From: Iris pallida
Lineage: Eukaryota > Streptophyta > Magnoliopsida > Asparagales > Iridaceae
Length of the DNA stretch: 64,000 nt
NCBI GenBank assembly: GCA_029216955.1
Contig: JANAVB010042220.1
Location: 16,496,567 to 16,560,566 of the forward strand
Reading direction: 5' to 3'
Shown here: in pieces, positions 46,651-57,051 of the stretch
Numbering within the stretch: position 1 is the stretch's first letter
Layout of the letters: each line of letters opens with the position of its first letter
Translations under genes and position numbers: made by a program
The notes under the pieces: model-generated
Database searches by the model: none
Told to the model about the DNA's origin: nothing
What the model saw: the letters and a program-made list of their open reading frames with translations, nothing else

Positions 46651-48693
46651 GTAATGTGAACTTGGCAATGAGCAGTCGTATGTGTCAACATGGCAAAGGG
46701 TTATGAATGCGTGCATAGTGTCAATAGCATATAGGAATGTCATGTGAGGTGCCACACATAGAGTCATGGTATAGTGGACATAGTGTACATGGCAAGGGAA
46801 TTTGTGAATGAGTCAAGAGTGAAATCTATATGAGAGTGTGTGTGTGTGTCATAGGTTAATTGATGGCAGCATAGAATAGGTTTCATTCTCAGGTTTTCAA
46901 GAAATATGAATAATTTACCCTTTGTTTAGGAATTGTGCAAACCTACATTGTATATCTTGTCATGGACATTGCATATATATCAACCATGGTTCGAAACTAC
47001 CCATACCTAAACCCAGGTGTGTAGGCCTAATCTCGTATGTATATATTTCAACAAAAATCTTAGAAATAACACATATGAAGAATTAAAACCCTAAACTCAA
47101 GTTTTCAGCCAAGTTTGAGTATCCTGCCCATTCGAAAACTCAGAATACAACTCAGTCCTGATTCAATATGAAACTCGTCTATGAAACCATCAATCTCGAC
47201 ATGTATACACGTTAGTCATCAACAATTAATCATAAATCAGCAAGTTAAATCAGTTTTAGAACTCTGAAATGTATTTATCCGAACCTAGTATCAATTAAAT
47301 ATCAAGTTGAGGGTCGAGAACATGTCGTGTACATGTGTATGTGTCCCACAGAATGTATCATGTCCATACAATAGGACACGAAGTGTCCAAACACTCAAAA
47401 ATATGCACAGTTGTGCACAGACTACACTGCTTCGTGCGGTCAGTGTCACGACCCGCACCATAGAGTAAGGACACGAGAAGTGGGTATGTCTAGCCTACTC
47501 CACAGTGTCGGCGGTAGAACGCTGTCCTACGTCAATCATCTATCAATATAAGATACTTGTACAGTATATACACTCTGAATGGAGGTGACATAATAGAATA
47601 CCATCTCAATCACATCTAAGGCAGAGAACGAAAAGATAGATATATATGAAGGAATTCACAGAGAGATACAAACGGATAGAAGTTTAAGTGTCTAAGATAT
47701 CACAAATCTAGAAAACATCTCAAATCACAAATACAGTAATCCATAGGGTAAATACAACTGAAAATGACTAATCTAAACTAATGGTGTCTCATCCACTGCT
47801 AATAGATCCTGCTGGAGATCTAGGTCACAGCAATCCTCTAGGGTAGTCCCATGGTAAGTGGTATAGGGATCCTCATCATCCTCTATAAAATTTTAAACAG
47901 GTCCAGTCAGGACATGAGCGAGCGCAATACATCTCATACAAATCATAACAGGTTAGGAAATATAAACATGTGAGAGAGTAAGATACATGAAACTAAAAGA
48001 ACAATATGATATGAAAGAGAGAGACTGTAAGTAAATATCTACAATATAATAGAGAACTAATCAGTGACTAGTGATTCAGAGTACAAGATAAACATGTGAA
48101 CAGCTGGAGGGTGATTCATGACTATACTAAAGAGGTGATTCATGACTATACTACTTTGGAATTATTCACATGTTCATTTCAACTCCTCCAACCCCAATCA
48201 ATACACATGGATCCATTCAAGTTATGTTAAGATTCATGACTATACTACTGGCCCATAAAGGGTGATTCAAGATTGATTCATGAATAGATTCGTAAAGGCT
48301 CTGTGATTCATGAGAGTACAGGAATCACAAGCTGATACATGAAGATTCATGATAATAGAAGCATGAGATACATGATGTAAGTGAAACACACGAGACATGA
48401 GTATCTGATGCTCCCGAGGGGGATAACATCTCATGAAGGGATCCAAATAGTACTAATCCTTGATACCAATGTGTCAGCATCAAGTAAAGTAATCTAAAGC
48501 AGGAATATAATCCTAAACAAGATATGAAATGATCAGAGAATGTACTCGCCTGATAACCTGAACATCTGATAGGTATAGAGGTCCAAACTGAAGCCACAGA
48601 GTCCTATTTAGAGCAACACAGGTTATAAGGTGTTCAAGTTGTAATAAAAGAATTTTTACAAGCAATCTATATTATTCTAGGCTCTTCTATGTC

Positions 48694-48762
48694 AAGTCAA
48701 CTCTTTGTCAACTCTGGTCAACAATCTAATCAACTAGGTCAAACTAGGTCAAGCAGAGTCAA
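48694..48762 (-). promoter_or_regulatory. W-box array, E LTR
   Basis: Five [A/G]GTCAA sites (TTGAC[C/T] on the minus strand) in about 70 bp. Confidence 0.45.
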
Positions 48763-48914
48763 TTCTAGTCTAATTATTAAAGATATAAAGTTGTACTTCG
48801 TTATTCGTACATCGAAACATACGACACGCAAATTGGGATAAGATGATCAACGGTAAGGTTAATAATCTTATTATAGTGATCCATATCTTGTCAATTTCAG
48901 CGATGTGAGATCAC

Positions 48915-48919
48915 TGGAA
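48915..48919 (+). repeat. Target-site duplication of element F (left)
   Basis: tggaa before the LTR start at 48920, repeated at 58565-58569. Confidence 0.92.
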
Positions 48920-49214
48920 TGTTGACACAAAGTCACAGTCAACCAAATATTGACTACATTGACTAAATAATATCTGTATAAATTCAATACGACACACGAT
49001 GTCTGCATTCAGTTAAGGACAGACAACAGCTCAGTTTCCGACTTTCAGTGTATTTTCGAGTCTGTACTTTTACATTTTATTGAGTCTAGAAGTATGTACT
49101 CTGAGTTATGCTGAGCTCTTGGAACTTAGTCTATAAGCCTACCCAAAATCCCAAGCTCCACCAAAACAAAAATTGCCCACAAGTCCCACTTAGGACCACT
49201 CTGTGCTCTGGAGA

Positions 49215-49264
49215 CAGAGTTCGGGCCGAACTCTGCCTCCACACAGAGTTCGGGCCGAACTCTG
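49215..49264 (+). promoter_or_regulatory. Two 21-bp palindromes in the F LTR
   Basis: The 19-bp core AGAGTTCGGGCCGAACTCT (two 9-nt arms and a central G), with flanking C and G, occurs at 49215-49235 and 49244-49264. A diverged relative, GAATTCTGGCCGAATTC, lies near 49350. They are upstream of the TATA box, so they are plausible factor-binding sites. The 3' LTR copies are at 57913-57962. Confidence 0.5.
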
Positions 49265-49378
49265 TCCCCTAGAAATCAGGAACCCTAATTTTAGGGTTAG
49301 CTGGTTGCTAGCTGTCCAACGGCCAAATTTTTGAATTTTCCTACCCGAATTCTGGCCGAATTCTGCCTCTAAAAATAC

Positions 49379-49386
49379 TATAAATA
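49379..49386 (+). promoter_or_regulatory. TATA box of the F 5' LTR
   Basis: TATAAATA in CTATAAATAGGGC, 460 bp into the LTR. The same box is at 58077-58084 in the 3' LTR. Confidence 0.75.
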
Positions 49387-49868
49387 GGGCATGAATTCTC
49401 TCATTTCAATTCACTCAATCTTCTCTTCTCTTCTCTCCTACAAGCTCAATAAGCCATACCCTTCCTATCTACTAGCCACAAGCCTCCTAAGTCTCGAGTG
49501 CTCAGCATCTCTCAGTTAGGATTCTTGTGCAAGAGTGAAGAAGTCGCTTGGACAATTCCAAGCAAATCGCCACTGCGATCCTCTGTTAGAAGTTGACGTG
49601 CTCTTCTGAAGAAAAGGCACGGGTTGTAAGCTACTATTTCACAAATAGTGGATTTAATCCTGAGCTAGAGTTCTCAGGCCTGGACTAGTCCTCCACGAGG
49701 GAAACCAGGTTAAAATTGTTGTGTTTGCGTATGCTCTTATGCTCTTCATTTATTTTCCGCACTTCACTCTGATTTTTTTATTGTTGGTGAAAGAGTTATT
49801 TTTAATTGGCTATTTTTCTATATAAACTCTATTCACCCCCCTCTAGAGTTGCCAAACTGTTCTTCAAT

Positions 49869-49884
49869 TGGTATCAAAGCTCTG
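49869..49884 (+). other. Primer-binding site, element F
   Basis: TGGTATCAAAGCTCTG, 2 nt after the LTR, complementary to the 3' end of plant initiator methionine tRNA with one difference (usual TGGTATCAGAGC). Confidence 0.85.
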
Positions 49885-49921
49885 TTCTCTTTACAAGGAC
49901 TAACATCCTAAGAGCTGATCC

Positions 49922-52042
49922 ATGGCAACCACACAATCCTTGATTTCCAATCATGGTGAAGGTCAGTCCACTCATAGGCCTCCCCTATTTGATGGGACTA
50001 ACTACACATATTGGAAAACAAGGATGAGCTTCTATCTTAAGTCTCTAGACTTTGACCTGTGGACTGTCGTCACTGACGGTTACAAAAAGCCCGCCAGGAT
50101 AGTTGTCGATGGTGACCTCATTGAGAAACCACATGACAAATATTCTGTCGAGGAGAAGAAACATGCAAGTCTAGATGCTAGGGCTATTAATGCTTTATTC
50201 TGTGCTATAGACAGGAATGAGTTCAACAGGGTCTCTACATGCACCACTGCTCATGAAGTATGGAGACTTCTAGAAGTGACGCATGAAGGAACCACACAGG
50301 TCAAGGAATCTAAAATAAGCCGTCTCACTCAAGAATACGAAGCCTTCAAGATGAAGCCAAGTGAGACGATCACTCAAATGATCACAAGATTCCTCGACAT
50401 CATCAATCCTCTATCTTCGCTTGGAAAGCAGTACTCAAACCACGAGAAGATTCGTAAGCTGCTCAGAGGGCTACCAAAGATTTGGAACCCTAAGGTGACA
50501 GCCATCATAGAAGGAAACGATCTCACAACAATGTCAATGGAGACCTTGATGGGTAAGCTTATGACTCACGAGCTTGACCTTAAGGACTTCGAAGAGCCTG
50601 CTCCGAAGACCAGGGAGATCGCACTCAAAGCTCATCAACGAAGAGCTAATCATGATGAGACCGAAGAAGATAATTCGGATGATGAAGACCAAGCTCTCAT
50701 GGTTCGCAACTTCAGGAAATTCCTTCGCTTCAATCGAAGGAAGAAGGAATCTCAAGAAGACGATGAAGAAGAACCAACTTGTTATGGTTGTAGGAAAACT
50801 GGACATGTCCGAAAAGACTGCCCATTCCTGAAGAAGAGCAACCGCTATGAGAAGCCATACAAAAAGAACTCATCAAAGAAATATGCCAACACAGGTATCT
50901 GGCATGAAAGTGAAGCGAGTGACTCTGAGGAAGAAAAGGACTCTCCTCAAGATACAGCAAATGTGTGCCTGATGGCAACTTCCAACAAGGTATCTAACGA
51001 AACTCTGGATGACTTCTCTTTTGATGAACTTGGCGATGCTTTCACTGATTTACTCGATGATCATAAAAAGGTCATCGGTAAATATAAACATGCCAAGGAC
51101 AAAATCAAAAGTCTAGAAGATGAGATACAAAGAATTTCTTTACTTCTTGATAATGTTAGAAACACATCACCCACAAATGACACTGATGAAGCATCCAAGC
51201 TTAAATTAAGCTTACATGATGCTGAAGCACGTATTGAGCAACAAACTCAAGAAATCACTACTCTCAACACGTTGCTTGCTGAAGAAAAGAATAGACACAA
51301 GATTTCCATGACTAAGATTTATGGCTTAAATATTAAGGTTGATGAACTGCAAGCTGTTTCTAAAAGATTAGAAACCAAATTGGGTAAACAGGTTGTTCAA
51401 CCTCAAACCCAATCACATGGGCACAATACCACTCATGCTAGTCAACCACGTCATTCTCATGCAGCACATAACCATGCTTTTATATACACAAACTTTCACA
51501 AACCACGTGCACGTAAGAATAATTCTCACTCAGTACACACTCATCATGCACAAAGACACAATCAACATCACTCTACACATAAAATTCATCATGCCATGCC
51601 ATATAGACAAAATCATCATGCAATGCCATATAGACAAGGTCCTCATAAACCATATAGACAAAATCATCATGCCATGCCATCTAGACAATATCAGCATGTC
51701 ACACATCATAGACAATACCATCATTCTATGCCTCATAGACACCATCAACATGCCACTTATTCCATGCATAATCATCTTCACCATGCTAACTCTTCACATC
51801 ATGTCCATCCTCATCCTGTTGCTTATAGATATTATTCTCATGCTCCTAGTATAAATAAGAATGCTATCTGTACTTATTGTGGATTACATGGACACATCTC
51901 ACTACAGTACAGAGTTAGAAGACTTGTAGATAAAAGGATATATGCTTGGTTCCCAAAGACTAACTTTTCAGGACCCTCAAGAACTCGGGTACCAAAGGTC
52001 ACATCTACTCTTGATGTAGGTGGACCTTCCCTCCTCAACTGA
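49922..52042 (+). CDS. gag: Gag, Sirevirus-type (706 aa)
   Basis: Gag builds the particle and binds element RNA. The start MATTQSL is the first ATG after the PBS (38 nt). A copia-type gag domain (YWKTRMSFYL..., residues about 25-240) is followed by a CCHC knuckle at residues 287-300 (CYGCRKTGHVRKDC) and a coiled-coil-rich part (about 380-490). A histidine-rich repeat region (about 495-640, HHAMPYRQ units) comes next. A second knuckle-like site at 650 (CTYCGLHGH...) has its last cysteine replaced by tyrosine. The frame ends at TGA 52040-52042, overlapping pol by 23 nt. The length is normal to long for Sirevirus gag. Confidence 0.9.
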   Translation: MATTQSLISNHGEGQSTHRPPLFDGTNYTYWKTRMSFYLKSLDFDLWTVVTDGYKKPARIVVDGDLIEKPHDKYSVEEKKHASLDARAINALFCAIDRNEFNRVSTCTTAHEVWRLLEVTHEGTTQVKESKISRLTQEYEAFKMKPSETITQMITRFLDIINPLSSLGKQYSNHEKIRKLLRGLPKIWNPKVTAIIEGNDLTTMSMETLMGKLMTHELDLKDFEEPAPKTREIALKAHQRRANHDETEEDNSDDEDQALMVRNFRKFLRFNRRKKESQEDDEEEPTCYGCRKTGHVRKDCPFLKKSNRYEKPYKKNSSKKYANTGIWHESEASDSEEEKDSPQDTANVCLMATSNKVSNETLDDFSFDELGDAFTDLLDDHKKVIGKYKHAKDKIKSLEDEIQRISLLLDNVRNTSPTNDTDEASKLKLSLHDAEARIEQQTQEITTLNTLLAEEKNRHKISMTKIYGLNIKVDELQAVSKRLETKLGKQVVQPQTQSHGHNTTHASQPRHSHAAHNHAFIYTNFHKPRARKNNSHSVHTHHAQRHNQHHSTHKIHHAMPYRQNHHAMPYRQGPHKPYRQNHHAMPSRQYQHVTHHRQYHHSMPHRHHQHATYSMHNHLHHANSSHHVHPHPVAYRYYSHAPSINKNAICTYCGLHGHISLQYRVRRLVDKRIYAWFPKTNFSGPSRTRVPKVTSTLDVGGPSLLN

Positions 52043-55000
52043 AAGTAAGTGGATTCTCGATAGTGGATGCTCGCGACATATGACGGGAGACGCAAATCTT
52101 TTTGCATCACTATCGATGAAGAGAGAAGGATACGTATCCTTTGGTAACAATCTCAAAGGGCACATTATAGGTAATGGTATCATTGGTCATCCTCCTTCTC
52201 CTATAATAAAGGATGTCTGCCTAGTGACCGAGTTAAAGCATAACCTGCTCAGCATTAGTCATCTTGCTGATCATGAATATGATATTAACTTTGGACAAAA
52301 CAGTTGCTACATCTATGATAGGTCAACAGGAGATATTGCTTTTGAAGGGAAAAGAGAGGACAACATCTACATTTTCTATCTTTCTATAAATACTAACAAT
52401 GCAGGTAGATATCTATATGCCCACAAAGACGAACGACTACTTTGGCACCAGCGTCTTGGTCATGCCAACATGGATGCTATATCCAGGCTTTCCCCCAAGA
52501 AGCTAGTGAGAGGATTGCCTGAAATCACATTCAAAAAGGACACGGTATGTGCCGAATGTGAACTAAACAAGGCAACTAAATCCTCATTTCATTCTATCAA
52601 CTCTGTAAGTACTACTAGACCCTTGCAACTACTTCATATGGATTTATTTGGTCCTAGTAGAATAGCTAGCCTTGGAGGCAAACTTTATGCATTTGTTATT
52701 GTTGATGATTTTTCGAGATTTACATGGGTTTTCTTTCTCGCTAATAAGAGCGATGCTATTTCTGCTTTCAAAATTTTTGTAAAGAAAGTTCAAAACGAAA
52801 AAGGCTACATGATTACTCGAATCCGAAGTGATCATGGAGGCGAATTCGTAAATTATGATTTTGAAAGTTTTTGTAATGCAAATGGTTTTGATCATGAATT
52901 TTCTTGTCCTAGAACTCCTCAACAAAATGGTGTTGTGGAGCGGAAGAATAGGACTCTTGGCGATATGGCTAGAGTCATGTTGAATAAATTTTCTCTTCCG
53001 AAATATTTTTGGGCAGAGGCTGTAAGTACAGCATGCCATATTTTGAATAGGGTGCTTATTCGTCCCATTACGAAGAAAACACCCTATGAGCTTTGGTTTG
53101 GGAGAACCCCCAATGTTTCTTATTTTAAAGTTTTTGGCTGTAGATGTTTTATCCTTAACACCAAAGACAACTTAGGCAAATTTGATGCCAAAGCTGACGA
53201 TGGTATCTTTCTTGGTTATGCCGCCAAGAGTAAGGGATATAGAGTTTTCAATAAACGCTCACTTATTGTGGAAGAGTCAACAAATGTGACTTTTGATGAA
53301 GATAACAGTGCAGCAAGTACTCTTGATGATGATGTTGAGCCATCAACTTCTACTCCAATGAATACTTCAACCGAAACTAATTCTCTGGAGGGTTTGCCTA
53401 AGAAATTCTCTTTCAAACCTTCTCATCCAGAAAATTTAGTTATAGGAGAAGTTTCACGTGGAGTAACTACTAGATCATCATTAAGAGACTCCGTTGCAAG
53501 CACTGCCTTCATTTCACAAGTAGAGCCTAAAAACATTTCTGAAGCTTTTAATGATGAATTTTGGGTTTCTGCTATGCAAGAAGAACTCAACCAATTTGAG
53601 AGGAGCCAAGTATGGGAACTAGTTCCTAGACCGGCTAATCACTCAATAATTGGTACCAAATGGGTGTTTAGAAACAAAGTAAATGAAGATGGTTCAGTCA
53701 CATGTAACAAAGCTCGTCTAGTAGCTCAAGGATACAACCAAGAGGAAGGTATCGACTACGATGAGACGTATGCTCCTGTTGCTAGACTAGAATCCATTCG
53801 GATGCTTTGTGCTTTTGCTAATTTTCAAAACTTTAAATTATTTCAAATGGATGTTAAAAGTGCTTTCTTGAATGGCTTTATTAAGGAGGAAGTTTATGTC
53901 AAACAACCCCCTGGCTTTGAAAATCACAAATTTCCCGACCACGTGTTCAAGCTGAAGAAAGCGCTTTATGACCTTAAACAAGCCCCCAGAGCTTGGTATG
54001 AAAGGCTAAGCAGTTTCTTGCTTGAGAAAGGTTTTTCAAAAGGGAAAATTGACACTACACTGTTTATCAAATCTTTCATAGACACCATTCTATTAATTCA
54101 GATTTATGTTGATGATATTATTTTTGGGTCTACTGATGAAACTCTTTGTCAAGAATTTGCCAAGTGTATGCAGACGGAATTTGAGATGAGCATAATGGGA
54201 GAGCTCAACTACTTTCTTGGTCTGCAAGTAAAACAACTGGCTAATGGAACTTTCATCTGTCAATCGAAGTATACCAAGGACATGCTGAAGAAGTTCGATC
54301 TTGACAACATCAAACCAATCATCACTCCAATGGCTACTTCAACCAAACTCGAACCAGATGAGAGCGGCAAACCCGTTGATCAACGTAAGTATCGAGGTAT
54401 GATAGGCAGCTTACTTTATTTAACTGCTAGTCGCCCCGATATCATGTTTAGTGTTTGCCTATGTGCTAGATATCAAGCAAATCCTAAGGAATCTCACATG
54501 ACCGCGGTTAAGCGTATCTTTCGATACCTTAAGGGTACGGTTACAGTGGGTCTATGGTATCCCAAGTCAACATCATTTGACCTCATCGGTTACTCTGATG
54601 CTGACTTTGCTGGATGCAAGGTCGACCGTAAAAGTACGAGCGGCACGTGTCATTTATTAGGAAAGGCTTTAGTCTCATGGTTTAGCAAGAAGCAGAACTC
54701 TGTCGCACTATCCATAACAGAAGCTGAATACATAGCAGCTGGGCGTTGTTGTGCACAAATTCTGTGGATGAAGCAAACCCTTGAAGACTATAAGTTATCT
54801 TTCATGCACATTCCTATATTCTGTGACAATACTAGTGCAATCAATTTGACTAAGAACCCTGTCTGCCACTCACGCACTAAACACATTGAGATCAGACACC
54901 ACTTTTTGCGTGATCATCAGCAAAATGGCACGATTAACTTAGAATTTATTGACACTGATCATCAGCTGGCAGATTTCTTTACTAAGCCACTATCCGAAGA

Positions 55001-55058
55001 GCGCTTCAATTTTCTTTGTCGTGAACTTGGAATTTTAGATGAAGCAGTTATAAATTGA
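52020..55058 (+). CDS. pol: Pol polyprotein, Ty1/copia (about 1012 aa)
   Basis: Order: protease (D14-S15-G16 in WILDSGCSRHMTGD), integrase finger (LLWHQRLGHAN ... VCAECELNKATK), DDE core (LLHMDLFGPS, RSDHGGEF, NGVVERKNRTL), RT (KARLVAQGYNQEEGIDY, YVDD at residues 696-699) and RNase H (GYSDADFAG, SITEAEY, FCDNTSAI), ending LADFFTKPLSEERF. No stop or frameshift interrupts it. The frame opens directly after a TAG at 52017-52019, and the first ATG (52080) lies past the protease active site. Expression therefore needs a shift from the gag frame (+1) within 52020-52042, or another route. Confidence 0.92.
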   Translation: MDLPSSTESKWILDSGCSRHMTGDANLFASLSMKREGYVSFGNNLKGHIIGNGIIGHPPSPIIKDVCLVTELKHNLLSISHLADHEYDINFGQNSCYIYDRSTGDIAFEGKREDNIYIFYLSINTNNAGRYLYAHKDERLLWHQRLGHANMDAISRLSPKKLVRGLPEITFKKDTVCAECELNKATKSSFHSINSVSTTRPLQLLHMDLFGPSRIASLGGKLYAFVIVDDFSRFTWVFFLANKSDAISAFKIFVKKVQNEKGYMITRIRSDHGGEFVNYDFESFCNANGFDHEFSCPRTPQQNGVVERKNRTLGDMARVMLNKFSLPKYFWAEAVSTACHILNRVLIRPITKKTPYELWFGRTPNVSYFKVFGCRCFILNTKDNLGKFDAKADDGIFLGYAAKSKGYRVFNKRSLIVEESTNVTFDEDNSAASTLDDDVEPSTSTPMNTSTETNSLEGLPKKFSFKPSHPENLVIGEVSRGVTTRSSLRDSVASTAFISQVEPKNISEAFNDEFWVSAMQEELNQFERSQVWELVPRPANHSIIGTKWVFRNKVNEDGSVTCNKARLVAQGYNQEEGIDYDETYAPVARLESIRMLCAFANFQNFKLFQMDVKSAFLNGFIKEEVYVKQPPGFENHKFPDHVFKLKKALYDLKQAPRAWYERLSSFLLEKGFSKGKIDTTLFIKSFIDTILLIQIYVDDIIFGSTDETLCQEFAKCMQTEFEMSIMGELNYFLGLQVKQLANGTFICQSKYTKDMLKKFDLDNIKPIITPMATSTKLEPDESGKPVDQRKYRGMIGSLLYLTASRPDIMFSVCLCARYQANPKESHMTAVKRIFRYLKGTVTVGLWYPKSTSFDLIGYSDADFAGCKVDRKSTSGTCHLLGKALVSWFSKKQNSVALSITEAEYIAAGRCCAQILWMKQTLEDYKLSFMHIPIFCDNTSAINLTKNPVCHSRTKHIEIRHHFLRDHQQNGTINLEFIDTDHQLADFFTKPLSEERFNFLCRELGILDEAVIN

Positions 55059-55783
55059 AACTCACCTGCGTAAATATCGAGTATATTGTGATTCTTTTTC
55101 GAAGAATTTGGTATGGGTACAAGCCGAATGGGTCCTTCTGACAACAAGGCGTAAAAGCCTAAGCGACACGGTGCACTAGTCCTCAGGACTACCGCTAGCT
55201 GGGATCCGGCCCCTGCAGCTAACCCATGGCAAATTTGGACTATTGAACCACAGTATATGTCCTTATTTATTATATGGCTCGTTTTTGATTTAATGTTGCC
55301 TAATTGAGATTTTCTAAAGTTCATTCTGTTTTCTGAGTACCTCTCTATTTTTTTTCTTTGTTGTCCTCAACTATCTTTTGTTTAACTCTTAAACTTTTTC
55401 TTCATGTTCTTTGCCTGGTTTCAGTTCTGGACCATTGATCCAGAACTCGGGCCGAACTCTGCCCCTATCAGAGTTCGGGCCGAGTTCGGTTCTTAGGTTC
55501 CAGAGTCGGGATCTGGCTCTGCCGTTGGATCAATTCTAATCCAATGGTCAATATTTCACCCGACCAAAGACAAAACCCTACTTTATGTCGGGATTCCATC
55601 TCTTTCCTTCACTACTACCACCTTTCTCACCTATACAAAATCTTTCCTTGAAACCCTAACCCTAGTTTTTGATCTAGAGTGCTCCAGTGCTTCTCAAAAT
55701 CAAGAAAAAGGGGTTTCTCTCCATTCTCTTCCATTTTTTTCGTGTTTGAGGTACCATTCCTATTTTCTAGTTAAAATCTTTTA
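55059..55783 (+). other. Spacer between pol and third gene, element F
   Basis: Non-coding. It holds diverged copies of the LTR palindrome (GAACTCGGGCCGAACTCT and AGAGTTCGGGCCGAGTTCGG at about 55443-55490) and T-rich stretches. There is no supported ORF. Confidence 0.7.
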
Positions 55784-56140
55784 ATGGCTCCTTGCTTGTT
55801 CAATTGTGGGAAGAGAATTCGAGTTGAGAGTATTTCCTCTTCGGATTCTCCTCCATCAATTGAACAAATCATTGAACAACTTCAACCATCCCATCCTTTG
55901 TTCAATCCACCTCGTCCTCAAAATCCTTCCACCTATGACAACAGACTTTTTGTCTCACAAGATGCATCAAACAACTGGTTTAGTGACTTTCGGAATCGAC
56001 AGGTATTCACAGGACATCCTATTAATTTTTCCATATTCTCTCAATATGACTCTTTATTCCATGATCTCTATCTTGATGAACTAGTTACTACAACTTCTGC
56101 TATCTATCTCATGCCGTTCAAATGTTCTACTGCAACTTAA
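55784..56140 (+). pseudogene. Third gene region, N-terminal part, element F
   Basis: 118 codons from an ATG after a spacer. The protein has no signal peptide or membrane segment that I can see. The stop is 19 nt inside the next frame, so the two pieces probably were one gene broken by a small indel near 56100-56120. This is the position of the so-called env-like gene of Sireviruses. Confidence 0.6.
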
Positions 56141-57051
56141 CCTTTGATGACCTTCATATTTATTCACGAGTTGCAGGTATCAATATATCTTTTGATGACT
56201 TTGACTTAGCCGAATATCTTGATCTTCTAGAGCCCAATTCTTGGGAAAAGCTAGTTGACGCTCGCTCGTTCCATTTTCCCGATGGAATTTCCCTTGAGAG
56301 CTTCAAGGACGATTTGTGTACTCCATACACACGTCCTCGCAAGCTCACGGCTAAATATCTCAACCCATATTTTTCTGACCTTCATTGGATTATTTCTAAC
56401 ACCATTCTACCCAAAACAGGTTCCCATGTTGACATCACTTATCTTGAAATATCTGCTCTTTATTATCTTCATTTTGGAATTCCTTTCAATCTTCCACGTA
56501 CCATGATGGACTGGATGATTCACTGTAGGAGGAAACCACGAGCTTTGGTTTATCCTCTGTATCTTCCTTTGATCTTTCGTGCTTTTCATATACCACTTGA
56601 TGCTTGTCCGTTCATGCCTGCACCTACCTTTCTATCCAAGGCACGACTCCTTCAGCCTATCGCTGCTTCTGAGTCATCTGAGCATTCTGCTGATGAGGAG
56701 CCTGATGCCCCTCCACTCGGTCAGGATGCACCTCCTCCTCCTGCCAACCTGGATTCTCTTCAGACTTTGCTTCGCGATCGTTTTGCCGTTGAGGATGATC
56801 GCTGGACGCAGCAGGATTACCGTACCACCTTGCAGATCAGTGCCCTTGGAAACTCTCTGCATGATATGCGGTATTCACTTGCTCGTCATCCTGATCTGCA
56901 TGTGCCTATTGAGCGGGATCCAGATCGCGCGGGTCATCGTATAGACGATCCGTGGGTCATGAGGTATATGGATCCTGATGATGCTTTTGTGGACCCTCGT
57001 CGCTCATTCCCTGGTCCTTCAGATGTTCCAGGACCTTCTCGTGCTCCATGA
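56122..57051 (+). CDS. Third gene region, main part, element F (309 aa)
   Basis: It looks like the domain known as putative plant transposon protein, found in gene fragments of several plant retroelements: FYCNLTFDD, YFSDLHWIISNTILP, then MMDWMIHCRRKPRALVYPLY. It has an acidic, proline-rich C-terminus (EEPDAPPLGQDAPPPP). No clear membrane anchor is visible, so an envelope role is not supported by the sequence. Function unknown. The first ATG may be internal to a longer gene starting at 55784. Confidence 0.6.
   Translation: MFYCNLTFDDLHIYSRVAGINISFDDFDLAEYLDLLEPNSWEKLVDARSFHFPDGISLESFKDDLCTPYTRPRKLTAKYLNPYFSDLHWIISNTILPKTGSHVDITYLEISALYYLHFGIPFNLPRTMMDWMIHCRRKPRALVYPLYLPLIFRAFHIPLDACPFMPAPTFLSKARLLQPIAASESSEHSADEEPDAPPLGQDAPPPPANLDSLQTLLRDRFAVEDDRWTQQDYRTTLQISALGNSLHDMRYSLARHPDLHVPIERDPDRAGHRIDDPWVMRYMDPDDAFVDPRRSFPGPSDVPGPSRAP

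Larger units (their letters stand above)
35811..47443 (-). mobile_element. Element D: decayed Ty3/gypsy chromovirus (Tekay/Del type), 5' LTR truncated by element E
   Basis: On the minus strand: 5' LTR (44955-47443 up to the E insertion), PBS, hairpin, gag, protease, RT-RNase H with a 253-bp insert, integrase with an intron, chromodomain, and 3' LTR (35811-39613). The organisation and proteins are those of B, but the LTR differences (about 10% in the first 80 bp) and many stops make it look older. The left flank acgga (35806-35810) is the presumed target-site copy; the right one lies outside the window. Confidence 0.9.
44955..47443 (-). repeat. 5' LTR of element D (truncated by E)
   Basis: It matches 35811-38368. 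It is cut after gtcag (47439-47443), which in the left LTR (38364-38368) is followed by tccacgaactc. The missing 1.25 kb should resume beyond the right edge of the window. Confidence 0.9.
48920..49866 (+). repeat. 5' LTR of element F
   Basis: 947 bp. It starts with a cluster of TTGAC cores, has palindromes at 49215-49264, a TATA box at 49379, a CACGGGTTGTAAG stretch, and ends TTCTTCA. Confidence 0.95.

Noticed and set aside
56122..57051. Envelope gene call for the third frame of F
   Set aside because: No visible signal peptide or membrane span; kept as a gene of unknown function.
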